Shown: positions 1-6,685, numbered from the stretch's first letter. The stretch is DNA of 7,619 nucleotides from CAYRVF01 sp964427535 (GCA_964427535.1 CAYRVF010000180.1:1-7619), one strand, 5' to 3'. A program made the numbers and translations. The notes: generated by a model not told the origin, from the letters alone.

Positions 1-1
1 G

Positions 2-643
2 TTGCCGGGCTTTGTAATGGTCGCCGCGCTGCCGGGGCTCGCGATGTTGCGCGACCGCCCGGACGGACTGAGCGAGTTCACCACGCGCCTGTGGCAGTGG
101 CTCGCCGTATCCGTCCTGCCGCTGTGCGTTGCGACCGCAGTGTTCGCTCGACCCATCATCGATGTCGCCCTGGGACCCGGCTACGCCAGCTCGGCCTCGC
201 TGCTTCGAATTCTGGCGCTCGCGGGAGTCTTCTCTATCGTGAACACCACGCTCGACGCCGTGATGACCAGCCAACGCGTCGCGCGCGCGCAGGTCGTTCA
301 AAACTCGCTGGGCCTCGTATTCAACGTGGCCGCGAACGTCGCGCTCGCCCCGCTCTATGGTCCGGTCGCGTCGGCTTGGATCACCGTCGCTACCGAGGTC
401 ATCGTCGGCGCTGCGGCGCTCCGAACGGTGAGCCGCCTCGTGGCGCTACGCGGAACCTGGCGGGTCACCAGCAGGTCTCTGCTGGCCTGCGCGGGCCTCG
501 CGGCGACGGGCCTGGCGCTTCATAAGTGGCCCTTGATCGCAGTGCCAACATCCGTTGCCGTCTTTCTGACGATGAGTATGACCCTCAGGATCTGGCCGGA
601 GGAGGTCATGCCGGCGCTTGCCAGGTGGCGCGGGGAAACGTGA
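2..643 (+). CDS. Polysaccharide flippase (Wzx/MurJ-like, MOP superfamily), C-terminal part
   Basis: Partial gene; the reading frame is open to the left edge, so the true start lies outside the window. The visible 213 residues are strongly hydrophobic, with about six membrane spans near residues 31-49, 67-85, 98-116, 122-141, 157-173 and 177-193. The features LGPGY, a following S-x-x-LLRILAL stretch, and NVAANVALAPLYGPVASAW match the C-terminal half of Wzx/polysaccharide-synthesis flippases, where small gapped NxxxNxxLxPxxGxxGAA-type segments are typical. Such proteins carry undecaprenyl-linked repeat units from the inner to the outer face of the membrane. A glycosyltransferase gene starts 31 bp downstream, which fits an EPS operon. 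The family call is well supported; the exact substrate is unknown. Confidence 0.85.
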   Translation: MPGFVMVAALPGLAMLRDRPDGLSEFTTRLWQWLAVSVLPLCVATAVFARPIIDVALGPGYASSASLLRILALAGVFSIVNTTLDAVMTSQRVARAQVVQNSLGLVFNVAANVALAPLYGPVASAWITVATEVIVGAAALRTVSRLVALRGTWRVTSRSLLACAGLAATGLALHKWPLIAVPTSVAVFLTMSMTLRIWPEEVMPALARWRGET

Positions 644-674
644 ACGTCTACCCCAACACGGCCCGTGGATACGC

Positions 675-1766
675 ATGCGCGTAGCGGTAGTCATGACGGC
701 ATCCTCGCCCGGAGGTGTATGGAGACACATCCGCGATATCGCCTGCGGTCTGCGCTCGCGCGGCGTCGACGTCGAGCTCGGCTTGATGCCAGAGGCCGGA
801 ACGCTGCGCGAGCTCGCTGAAGCGGAGAACCTTCGGGTACGCACTCCCGCCGCCTGCGCGGATCGACGCGTTGACATCTGGCATGTCCACCTGCACGACA
901 CATTCGATCGCACGGCGCTTCGGTTGATGGCGCTGCGCCGCGGCCTGGGCGCCGTCGTAGTGACTGAGCATCTGCCACACAACCCTGCTTCGGATCCGGC
1001 CTTGATGCCGGGGCCGCGGCACATGGCCGCCGGGCCCGCCAAGACTGTCTTCAAACGGCTACAGCTCGCTCTGGCACACGCGACGCTCGTGCCAAGCTCG
1101 AACGCCGCCGCGTTCATGCGCATGCGCTACCGGATTACAGATAGGCAGATAGACGTCGTCCCACTCGGCATAGCGCCAACGCCCGCACTACCGAAACCAA
1201 GCGGAGAGGCCAACGTGCTGGCTTCAGGAAGCATGATCGCGCAGAAGGGCTTCGAAGTTCTGATCGAGGCAGCCACGCGATCCCGAGAGACCTGGTCGCT
1301 GGTGATCCTTGGCGACGGACCTGGCCGACCGGCTCTTGAGGCCGCCGTGCGGGCGGCTGCAAACGATCGCGTTCGTCTCGAGGGGTGGCAGGTCGACATG
1401 GATCACTGGCTCCGCGCGGCGACCGTTGTGTGCCTGCCGTCGCGTTGGGAGACCCTGCCGTATGCGGCTATCGAGGCGATGTGGGCCGGACGGCCTGTGG
1501 TTGCCTCGGCCGTCGACGGACTCAACGAGCTAGTCGAGCATGGCCTCACAGGTTTGCTGGTCCCGCCCGATGATCCAGCAGAGCTGGCGAATGCTCTCGA
1601 TCAGCTGGCAAGCGACCAGGAGCGAGCGCATGAGATGGGCCTGCGAGGACACCAACGCGCCGCTAGCCATTATGGCCTCGAGCTTATGCTCGACCGCACC
1701 CTCGACGTCTATCGCACGGTGCTCGCTCGCGCGCGGCGGAGGGTGCGATCCGCCGGGCAGGCGTGA
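675..1766 (+). CDS. Glycosyltransferase family 4 (GT-B fold)
   Basis: A 363-residue retaining GT4 enzyme, expected to add a sugar from a nucleotide-sugar donor to a lipid-linked glycan on the cytoplasmic face. The N-terminal Rossmann half begins MRVAVVMTASSPGGVWRHI, where the GGV loop is the usual acceptor-side glycine motif. The C-terminal donor half shows VVPLGI, GSMIAQKGFEVLIEA, ILGDGP, and the ExxxxxxxE donor-binding pair at E259 and E267 (ETLPYAAIE), followed by GRPVVAS and GLTGLLVPPDDPAEL. The ATG at 675 was chosen because the family N-terminus starts there. It has no clear Shine-Dalgarno, so it may depend on coupling to the flippase stop 31 bp upstream. An in-frame TTG at 618 lies 12 nt after a GGAGGAGG run and would add 19 residues without family resemblance. 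Sugar specificity cannot be read from the sequence. Confidence 0.93.
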   Translation: MRVAVVMTASSPGGVWRHIRDIACGLRSRGVDVELGLMPEAGTLRELAEAENLRVRTPAACADRRVDIWHVHLHDTFDRTALRLMALRRGLGAVVVTEHLPHNPASDPALMPGPRHMAAGPAKTVFKRLQLALAHATLVPSSNAAAFMRMRYRITDRQIDVVPLGIAPTPALPKPSGEANVLASGSMIAQKGFEVLIEAATRSRETWSLVILGDGPGRPALEAAVRAAANDRVRLEGWQVDMDHWLRAATVVCLPSRWETLPYAAIEAMWAGRPVVASAVDGLNELVEHGLTGLLVPPDDPAELANALDQLASDQERAHEMGLRGHQRAASHYGLELMLDRTLDVYRTVLARARRRVRSAGQA

Positions 1767-1777
1767 GAAGACAGCCG

Positions 1778-2923
1778 ATGCGAGTGGTCGTGATACACAA
1801 CCTGCGGCCTGGCGGCGCTCGTAGGCGCCTCGCTGAGCAGATGCGACGCCTCGGCGACGACAACATCATCGAGCTGACGCTTGAGACCGCTGCTCCCATC
1901 CGCGACGACGCGACAGTGATCCCGGTGCGTCTGCGTGCGCCTACGTTCGCAAGGATCGGCCGGCCGCCGCTGCGCTACCTTGACCAAGCAAACCTGCTGC
2001 GCGCCTGGGGTGAACTGGCGCGCCGTATTCGTTCGCTCAATCCTGACGTGATCTTCGCCAATCCGTGCCGCTTCTTCCAGGCACCGGCGGCCTTGATCAA
2101 TACCACTACGCCGTCGCTTTATTTCTGCGACGAGCCGCGCCGCGTCGATCACGAGCCCGCCGCGTCAGCATCGCGCCGGCGCGCAACACGCGGCATCTAT
2201 GGAGCACTCTACTGGCAGCAACGAAGCACGGATCAACGCGCCACGGCAATGGCCACTCGCGTTGCGACTAACTCTCGTTATAGCGCCGAGCAGATACGCC
2301 TCGCGTATGGCCGACACGCCGAGATTGTCCGACTCGGGGTCCCGGACCTCTTCCGCGAGCCCGGACCGACGCTTGTGCCACGCCACCTCCTATCGGTCGG
2401 CACGCTAATTCCAAGCAAAGGCCACGACCTCGTGATCGAAGCCGCCGCGCGCACTCGCCGCGCTTGGCCGGTCGTGATCGTCGCTCCGCGTCCGGAGCCC
2501 GGCGAACAACGCCGCCTCAATCAGGTGGCGACGGCCCTCGGCGTCAAGCTGGAGACGCGCATCGGAATCTCAGATGGCGCACTTCGTGACACGTTCCGGG
2601 AAGCGTTTGCGACGCTCTACCTCGCGCGTGGTGAGCCCTTCGGCCTGGTCTCGCTAGAGGCCCAAGCGTGCGGTAGTCCAGTCCTGGTATCAAACGAAGG
2701 TGGACTACCTGAGACAGTCAACGATGGCCACACCGGCTGGGCCGTGAACCGTGATGTGAGCTCTGTCGCCGCGCGGCTCGACGAGTTAGAGCAACCCGGG
2801 GTCCGCGGGGCAATGGCGGCGACAGCCCGAGCATGGGCCGCACATCACAGCTGGCAGCACTCGAGCGATCAGGTTCGCGAGCTGCTTGCCGCATCAGCCC
2901 GTCCGGAGGCTCAGCGCCCGTAA
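1778..2923 (+). CDS. Glycosyltransferase family 4 (GT-B fold), second copy
   Basis: A 381-residue GT4 protein. It opens with MRVVVIHNLRPGGARRRLAEQ, carrying the GGAxR loop common in GT4 enzymes. The donor-binding half has IVRLGVP, LLSVGTLIPSKGHDLVIEAA and the ExxxxxxxE pair at E286 and E294 (EPFGLVSLE), then ACGSPVLVSNEGGLPE and DGHTGWAV. It is clearly diverged from the preceding GT4, so it probably forms a different linkage. ATG 1778 is preceded by a weak GAGAAG sequence about 7 nt upstream. An in-frame GTG at 1763 overlaps the previous stop (GTGA), so the two genes are likely translationally coupled whichever start is used. Its last 13 bp overlap the convergent gene on the other strand. Confidence 0.93.
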   Translation: MRVVVIHNLRPGGARRRLAEQMRRLGDDNIIELTLETAAPIRDDATVIPVRLRAPTFARIGRPPLRYLDQANLLRAWGELARRIRSLNPDVIFANPCRFFQAPAALINTTTPSLYFCDEPRRVDHEPAASASRRRATRGIYGALYWQQRSTDQRATAMATRVATNSRYSAEQIRLAYGRHAEIVRLGVPDLFREPGPTLVPRHLLSVGTLIPSKGHDLVIEAAARTRRAWPVVIVAPRPEPGEQRRLNQVATALGVKLETRIGISDGALRDTFREAFATLYLARGEPFGLVSLEAQACGSPVLVSNEGGLPETVNDGHTGWAVNRDVSSVAARLDELEQPGVRGAMAATARAWAAHHSWQHSSDQVRELLAASARPEAQRP

Positions 2924-4164
2924 CCGCGGGGGAGGTTCGGGCACAGCGTCCTAGCGCTCGTATCGTGCGCCGACGCCCTCGCCGGGTCCGCCATCTCGGC
3001 AGCCTTCAGGACTGCGCCGACCTCGGTGCCGACAGCGCGATATACCGGGTGATAGCTATACGTCAGCCCACCGCACGCGAATGCGCGCAGTCTTCGCAAT
3101 TGCCGCTGCACGTCGCGCCGAAGGTCAGACCTCCCGCCAAGCCAGGCGAGGGTTGCAACAGCAGGAGTGGTGAACGGAAGCAGTCGGCCCGCCTGAGGAT
3201 GACGGCTGCCGCCGCTGGTGTCCAGCATCCAGCGCGACCTGTCGACGCGCGTCAGCAGCATGTTGGTCAGCACGTTTGTCAGCCAAAGCGCACGGCGGTC
3301 GCCTGAGTACAGATAAAGGCGAGCCGCCACGTCGGCCTGCAGGTGGGTGTAGTCGGCATCGAACCCCGGTGCGCTGCCGCCTGACTCCGCAAGGAATCCG
3401 GCCCCGTCTGCGCCATCGTTACGCGTTGGGGCTCGCACTATCCGTATGCCGAAAGTAGACCATGGTGGTGGGGGGTGCAGGGTGAAATCCCAGGAGCGCT
3501 CGTAGGCTTCGCGATAACGAGAATCGCTCGACGCCCGCCACGCCATGAATAGGACCTCAGTGATCTGCAGGTTGATATTTCCGTTGACATAGAAGGTCAG
3601 CGCGTGGCGCTTGCTCACCAAGTAATCGGCGGCACCGGTCAGGGCCTGGGCCCACCGTGCGCGATGTGCCGCATCGAGGACCGGCGCCAGCTCCAGATAA
3701 GCGGTCCCGAGCTCAGAGGCGAAGAAGATCGTCGAGATCCCAGCGTCGGGCTGTGCTTGGGACGGAGCAAAAGATCCGTCGGACTGCTGATGCGCCGCGA
3801 TAGCGGTGTCGAACGTCGCCACGGCGAGGTCACGGTAAGCCAGCGAGGCTGGGTCGCGGCGGGTCCCGGCAAGCACCGCGGCGGCAGTGCCAGGGCCCAC
3901 GGAGCAGGCCCAGCAGGCGTTGTCTGCGCTCAGCCACACCCCGTCACTGAAGCGCTGCGGATTGTGCCGACCAGGACCGCGCGCGAGACGGTCGAGTAGA
4001 AAGGCCGTGAGGCGGCTCCAGCCTGCTGCGGCGCCGCGGAACGCCGGGCCGCCGCGTGGGACGGCTGAGCCGGCAAGGACGGCGACACCGAGCACGGTGC
4101 CCGCGAGCACCGTGCTGGCGAGCATGACCAACGGCAGCCTGCGAACGATCCGACGCCGTGTCAT
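2911..4164 (-). CDS. Putative secreted alpha/alpha-toroid carbohydrate-active protein
   Basis: A 417-residue protein from the ATG at 4164; a GTG at 4188 would add 8 residues. Neither start has a good Shine-Dalgarno, and the ATG is preferred because it places a signal sequence at the very N-terminus. That signal has an Arg-rich n-region (MTRRRIVRR), a roughly 23-residue hydrophobic core and small residues after it, so the product is exported or anchored. The body is a series of helix pairs with Trp, Tyr and Asp at their ends, like six- or seven-hairpin toroids of glycosidases and polysaccharide lyases. Candidate site segments are NACWACSVGPG (82-92), YVNGNINLQ (192-200), DADYTHLQ (269-276) and SYHPVYR (370-376). 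I do not recognise a named family. Its place inside an EPS locus suggests it trims, cleaves or epimerises the polymer; that role is inference. It converges on and overlaps the GT4 gene by 13 bp. Confidence 0.7.
   Translation of the reverse strand: MTRRRIVRRLPLVMLASTVLAGTVLGVAVLAGSAVPRGGPAFRGAAAGWSRLTAFLLDRLARGPGRHNPQRFSDGVWLSADNACWACSVGPGTAAAVLAGTRRDPASLAYRDLAVATFDTAIAAHQQSDGSFAPSQAQPDAGISTIFFASELGTAYLELAPVLDAAHRARWAQALTGAADYLVSKRHALTFYVNGNINLQITEVLFMAWRASSDSRYREAYERSWDFTLHPPPPWSTFGIRIVRAPTRNDGADGAGFLAESGGSAPGFDADYTHLQADVAARLYLYSGDRRALWLTNVLTNMLLTRVDRSRWMLDTSGGSRHPQAGRLLPFTTPAVATLAWLGGRSDLRRDVQRQLRRLRAFACGGLTYSYHPVYRAVGTEVGAVLKAAEMADPARASAHDTSARTLCPNLPRGYGR
4091..4116. repeat. Perfect 9-bp inverted repeat inside the signal-sequence coding region
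   Basis: AGCACGGTG (4091-4099) and CACCGTGCT (4108-4116) are perfect complements around an 8-nt loop. On the minus strand this falls about 49-74 nt into the toroid-like gene, in the hydrophobic part of the signal sequence where a T-V-L pattern occurs twice. The mRNA could fold here and slow early translation, but the repeat may simply come from the repeated amino-acid pattern. Confidence 0.5.
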
Positions 4165-4195
4165 CGCCGGCTCGCGGAGAGCGCGCACTTCTGAT

Positions 4196-4219
4196 CGTTG
4201 GGCGTCACGTTGGGCATTA
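4196..4219. repeat. Two tandem 12-bp repeats in the divergent intergenic region
   Basis: CGTTGGGCGTCA (4196-4207) is followed directly by CGTTGGGCATTA (4208-4219), 10 of 12 bases identical; a third CGTT starts exactly one unit later at 4220. The repeats lie 32 bp upstream of the minus-strand ATG (4164) and about 150 bp upstream of the plus-strand acetyltransferase. Tandem sites at near-helical spacing between divergent genes could be an operator. No convincing sigma-70 promoter was found beside them, so the regulatory role is a guess. Confidence 0.35.
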
Positions 4220-4372
4220 CGTTCATTGCCGCGCGATCCTGACGATTACCAACTGCGCGGGCCGCGAAGTACCGTCTCCAGCACGTCTGGTGGCACCGTT
4301 GCGCTCGAGCGGTCGCAGCTACTTCTAGGCTGTATCCGCATGGCGACGGCTAGCCCGCGGCGAGAGCAGCAT

Positions 4373-4846
4373 ATGAGCCTGTGGAAAGCACTTCGGCAAG
4401 ATCTGGGGAGAGACGGATGCACTCGACTCACTCTGCTGCCGAGGCTTCTGTTCGCGCCCCGAACTCAGGCGGTGGTTCTGGTCCGCATCGCGCAAGCGGC
4501 CGGTCCTTTCGGACCGATCGTCAAGTGGATCAACCACGTGCTCACCGGTTGCGACGTGGCGGCTGATGCCCGGATCGGTCCGGGCCTGCATCTGCCGCAC
4601 CCGGCGGGCGTGGTCATCGGACCGGGCACGACGATTGGCGCGAACTGCACGATCGCTCAGCACGCGACGCTTGGCGCTCAGAGTGGCGAGCCGACCCTAG
4701 AGGACGATGTTCGCATCGGTGCGGGCGCCGTCGTCTTGGGACCCGTTCGGCTCGGGCGTGGCGCACGCGTCGCGGCGAACTCAGTGGTCATGATCGATGT
4801 GCCCGCCGGACGCCTCGCCGTCGGCATTCCAGCAACCATTAAGTAG
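4373..4846 (+). CDS. Serine-acetyltransferase-like O-acetyltransferase (left-handed beta-helix), likely EPS-modifying
   Basis: A 157-residue hexapeptide-repeat acetyltransferase that would use acetyl-CoA. Residues 1-60 form a short helical lead; from about 61 on, hexapeptide turns run through ARIGPG, VVIGPG, TTIGAN, VRIGAG and ARVAAN, ending in VGIPATIK. The segment GLHLPHPAGVVIG places His76 where CysE has its catalytic His. The long N-terminal helical domain of true CysE is absent, and the second conserved CysE His (in the DRHP loop) has no equivalent in GEPTLEDD. This fits the EPS-cluster relatives of CysE and WcaB rather than cysteine synthesis. Start chosen at ATG 4373 because GAGAG lies 6 nt upstream; ATG 4340 is an in-frame alternative adding 11 residues. 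The frame stays open far upstream, but only by running antisense to the neighbouring gene. Confidence 0.85.
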   Translation: MSLWKALRQDLGRDGCTRLTLLPRLLFAPRTQAVVLVRIAQAAGPFGPIVKWINHVLTGCDVAADARIGPGLHLPHPAGVVIGPGTTIGANCTIAQHATLGAQSGEPTLEDDVRIGAGAVVLGPVRLGRGARVAANSVVMIDVPAGRLAVGIPATIK

Positions 4847-4919
4847 GCGGCGCCCCGTCCCCGACCCACCCTGCGGAACATTCTCCCCGTTGGAGCGGCC
4901 CCCTGCAGCGCGAACGCGG

Positions 4920-6494
4920 CTACTCCGTACCGTGGCAGGCCGCCAACGGAGTACGCAACAAGATGTTGAGGTCCATCCACATCGACCAGTGCTCGATGTA
5001 GTAGTTGTCCCACGCGATCCGGTCGGCGAGCGACGTCTGACCGCGGAGCCCGTTGATCTGAGCCCAGCCGGTCACGCCTGACTTCATTCGGTGTCGCTCC
5101 GCATAGCGTCGCACCTGAGTTTCGAATCGCTGGACGTACTCGGGTCGTTCCGGTCTTGGGCCGACGAGGCTCATGTCGCCCTTGAGTACGTTGAACAGCT
5201 GTGGCAGTTCGTCTAGAGACGTGCGGCGCATGAAGGTGCCGACTCTGGTGCGTCGGTCGATTCCTTCGACGCCGCCTGGTGCGGAGCCGCTCGCCGGCGT
5301 GTAGCTACCGGAGCTGGCCTCAGACGCATCTACCCGCATCGACCGGAACTTGTATAGCTCGAAGGTGCGACCATCGAGCCCGACCCTCCGCTGACGGAAG
5401 AGAATCGGGCCAGGCGAACTCCGCTTGACCGCCACGGTCAGCGCAATCAGAACCGGCGCAGCAAAGACGATCAAGAGCAAGGCGGCACAGCGATCGAGCG
5501 CGTGCTTTACGGCGAGCTGGATTCCATAGCTCTTGGGTCGCGCAAAGGAGAGAAGCGGCATTCCGCCAGCCGTTTCGTACGCGCAGCGATCGTTGATCGA
5601 GTCAAACATGCGTGGCACGACGGAGACGTGAAGCGACGCCTGGTGTGCCGACCTGATGATCTCGCTGATCACGCTGTCGGGCGTTCGCGTGAAGGCGACG
5701 ACTACACGACGGACTCCAGTTTGGGCTGCCACATGACACAAGGCGCTCGTCGGTGCCAGCACTGGAATCGATCCCCACTCGGTCTCGACCGGTGTCTGAT
5801 CCTCGTCGTCGAGAAATCCGATCGGTCGAAGCTGACGTTCGCGGAGCAGCCTCTTTGCCAGGGCCTGTCCAACCTCGCCCGCGCCGACGATCAGGACGGG
5901 CTCAAGCGTGAAACCACGGGCCGCGGCGAATCCATAAGCCGAGGTCACGATGAGGCGACCGAAGATCAGGAGCGAGCTGCTCAGCGCCCAGGCGAGCATC
6001 AGCGTCGATGCTCCCCCCTTGGAGCTGATCATCATCATGGCCCCCACAGTGAGGGTCGCCATCGCTAGCAGACCAAGCGCCTGAAGGAGGCCCTCTAGCA
6101 GAGGCCCATGCGCTCGGCTTGGCGCCGCACCGCCACCGCGCAACGTGACGAACACGAACATGAGCATCGGCAACGCGATCGGCAGACGGTGAGTCGCCGC
6201 CAGGCTGAACATGCCGTGCCAGCCCCCAACTGCGATGGTGACGCCGGCGACTACCGCAAAGAGATCGACAGCTGTCGCGAGATGGACGAACGAGCCGCGT
6301 GTCAGCGGGATCGATATTCCGCGGGCCCGTGGGTGCTCTCGATTTTCTCCTCGCTCCGGGCGGGAAACGACTCTCAGGCGCGTGCGCGTACGGACCGGTG
6401 CCGGAGTGCCCTGGGCGCCCTCGCCGCGGATCGGAACTACGGGATCGCTCTCCTCGCCTACGAGGAGATTCCCACCCAGCTGCCGGCCCCCCAA
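4920..6494 (-). CDS. Exopolysaccharide polyprenyl-phosphate glycosylphosphotransferase (WbaP/WcaJ type)
   Basis: This enzyme transfers a sugar-1-phosphate from a nucleotide sugar to undecaprenyl phosphate, the first membrane step of EPS repeat-unit assembly. From TTG 6494 it has 524 residues: a basic, disordered-looking N-terminus, four membrane spans near residues 69-92, 105-119, 134-156 and 165-188, a Rossmann-like domain with GAGEVGQ at 204-210, then the bacterial sugar transferase domain. The latter shows a membrane hairpin (334-357), SSPGPILFRQRRVG, YKFRSMRVD, the catalytic Asp-Glu pair D428-E429 in SLDELPQ, LKGDMSLVGPRPERPEY and SGVTGWAQINGLRGQ. TTG 6494 was chosen because AAGGAGG sits just before it; a TTG at 6608 would add 38 residues of no clear character and lies at the predicted transcription start. 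It is convergent with the acetyltransferase, 73 bp away, with no clear terminator between them. Confidence 0.95.
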   Translation of the reverse strand: MGGRQLGGNLLVGEESDPVVPIRGEGAQGTPAPVRTRTRLRVVSRPERGENREHPRARGISIPLTRGSFVHLATAVDLFAVVAGVTIAVGGWHGMFSLAATHRLPIALPMLMFVFVTLRGGGAAPSRAHGPLLEGLLQALGLLAMATLTVGAMMMISSKGGASTLMLAWALSSSLLIFGRLIVTSAYGFAAARGFTLEPVLIVGAGEVGQALAKRLLRERQLRPIGFLDDEDQTPVETEWGSIPVLAPTSALCHVAAQTGVRRVVVAFTRTPDSVISEIIRSAHQASLHVSVVPRMFDSINDRCAYETAGGMPLLSFARPKSYGIQLAVKHALDRCAALLLIVFAAPVLIALTVAVKRSSPGPILFRQRRVGLDGRTFELYKFRSMRVDASEASSGSYTPASGSAPGGVEGIDRRTRVGTFMRRTSLDELPQLFNVLKGDMSLVGPRPERPEYVQRFETQVRRYAERHRMKSGVTGWAQINGLRGQTSLADRIAWDNYYIEHWSMWMDLNILLRTPLAACHGTE

Positions 6495-6498
6495 TATG

Positions 6499-6505
6499 CC
6501 TCCTT
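6499..6505 (-). promoter_or_regulatory. Shine-Dalgarno AAGGAGG that decides the TTG start at 6494
   Basis: On the minus strand AAGGAGG is followed by CATA and then TTG. It is the strongest ribosome-binding sequence seen in the window. The 4-nt spacing is a little short, which leaves some doubt, but no other in-frame start nearby is better placed. Confidence 0.55.
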
Positions 6506-6610
6506 GCTCGCGGAGAATTACGCCATGAATCGTTGAGCCAAGTTCAGCTGCTCTAACGAAGCAACACGATCCTCCGAGGCCCCCCCGGTACGCGTCGCTG
6601 TACTCCAAAC

Positions 6611-6639
6611 AGCGTACGAACTTACGCAGAGGGCGTCAA
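6611..6639 (-). promoter_or_regulatory. Candidate sigma-70-type promoter for the glycosylphosphotransferase gene
   Basis: On the minus strand a -35 box TTGACG (6634-6639, five of six to consensus) is separated by exactly 17 bp from TACGCT (6611-6616), which keeps the three most important -10 positions. Transcription would begin near 6604, giving a 5' leader of about 110 nt before the TTG at 6494. It lies in the gap after the upstream hydrolase gene and after a terminator-like hairpin, which is where an independent promoter would be expected. Confidence 0.45.
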
Positions 6640-6685
6640 GCAGCCCCGTGTGGACTTTTGGTACAGATGTGCATCGACATTGTGT

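Noticed and set aside
446..1123. 225-residue minus-strand open frame opposite the flippase end and first GT4
   Set aside because: It is a shadow of strongly supported plus-strand genes, with Arg/Ser/Ala-rich composition and no motif. Long antisense frames are common in high-GC DNA.
1709..2152. 147-residue minus-strand open frame opposite the two GT4 genes
   Set aside because: It spans the junction of two clear GT4 genes on the other strand and shows no domain or ribosome-binding site.
4319..4335. Possible -10 box TAGGCT before the acetyltransferase
   Set aside because: The nearest -35-like sequence (TTGCGC at 4299-4304) is 21 bp away, too far for a convincing promoter.
3887..4372. Open plus-strand frame running upstream of the acetyltransferase, which would make it a 319-residue protein
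   Set aside because: The extra part is antisense to the 5' half of the toroid-like gene, has a low-complexity Arg/Ser/Pro-rich composition without a recognisable domain, and a Shine-Dalgarno-like GAGAG precedes the ATG at 4373.
4501..4516. CGGTCC-TTTC-GGACCG hairpin inside the acetyltransferase gene
   Set aside because: A 6-bp stem is expected by chance in GC-rich coding DNA, it is far from either gene end, and no T tract follows.
4847..4919. Search for a terminator between the convergent acetyltransferase and glycosylphosphotransferase genes
   Set aside because: Only short GC-rich complementarities were found, with no stem longer than about 4 bp and no T tract on either strand.
5502..6068. 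188-residue plus-strand open frame opposite the glycosylphosphotransferase
   Set aside because: The minus-strand protein has complete family motifs throughout this stretch; the plus-strand product is charged and featureless.
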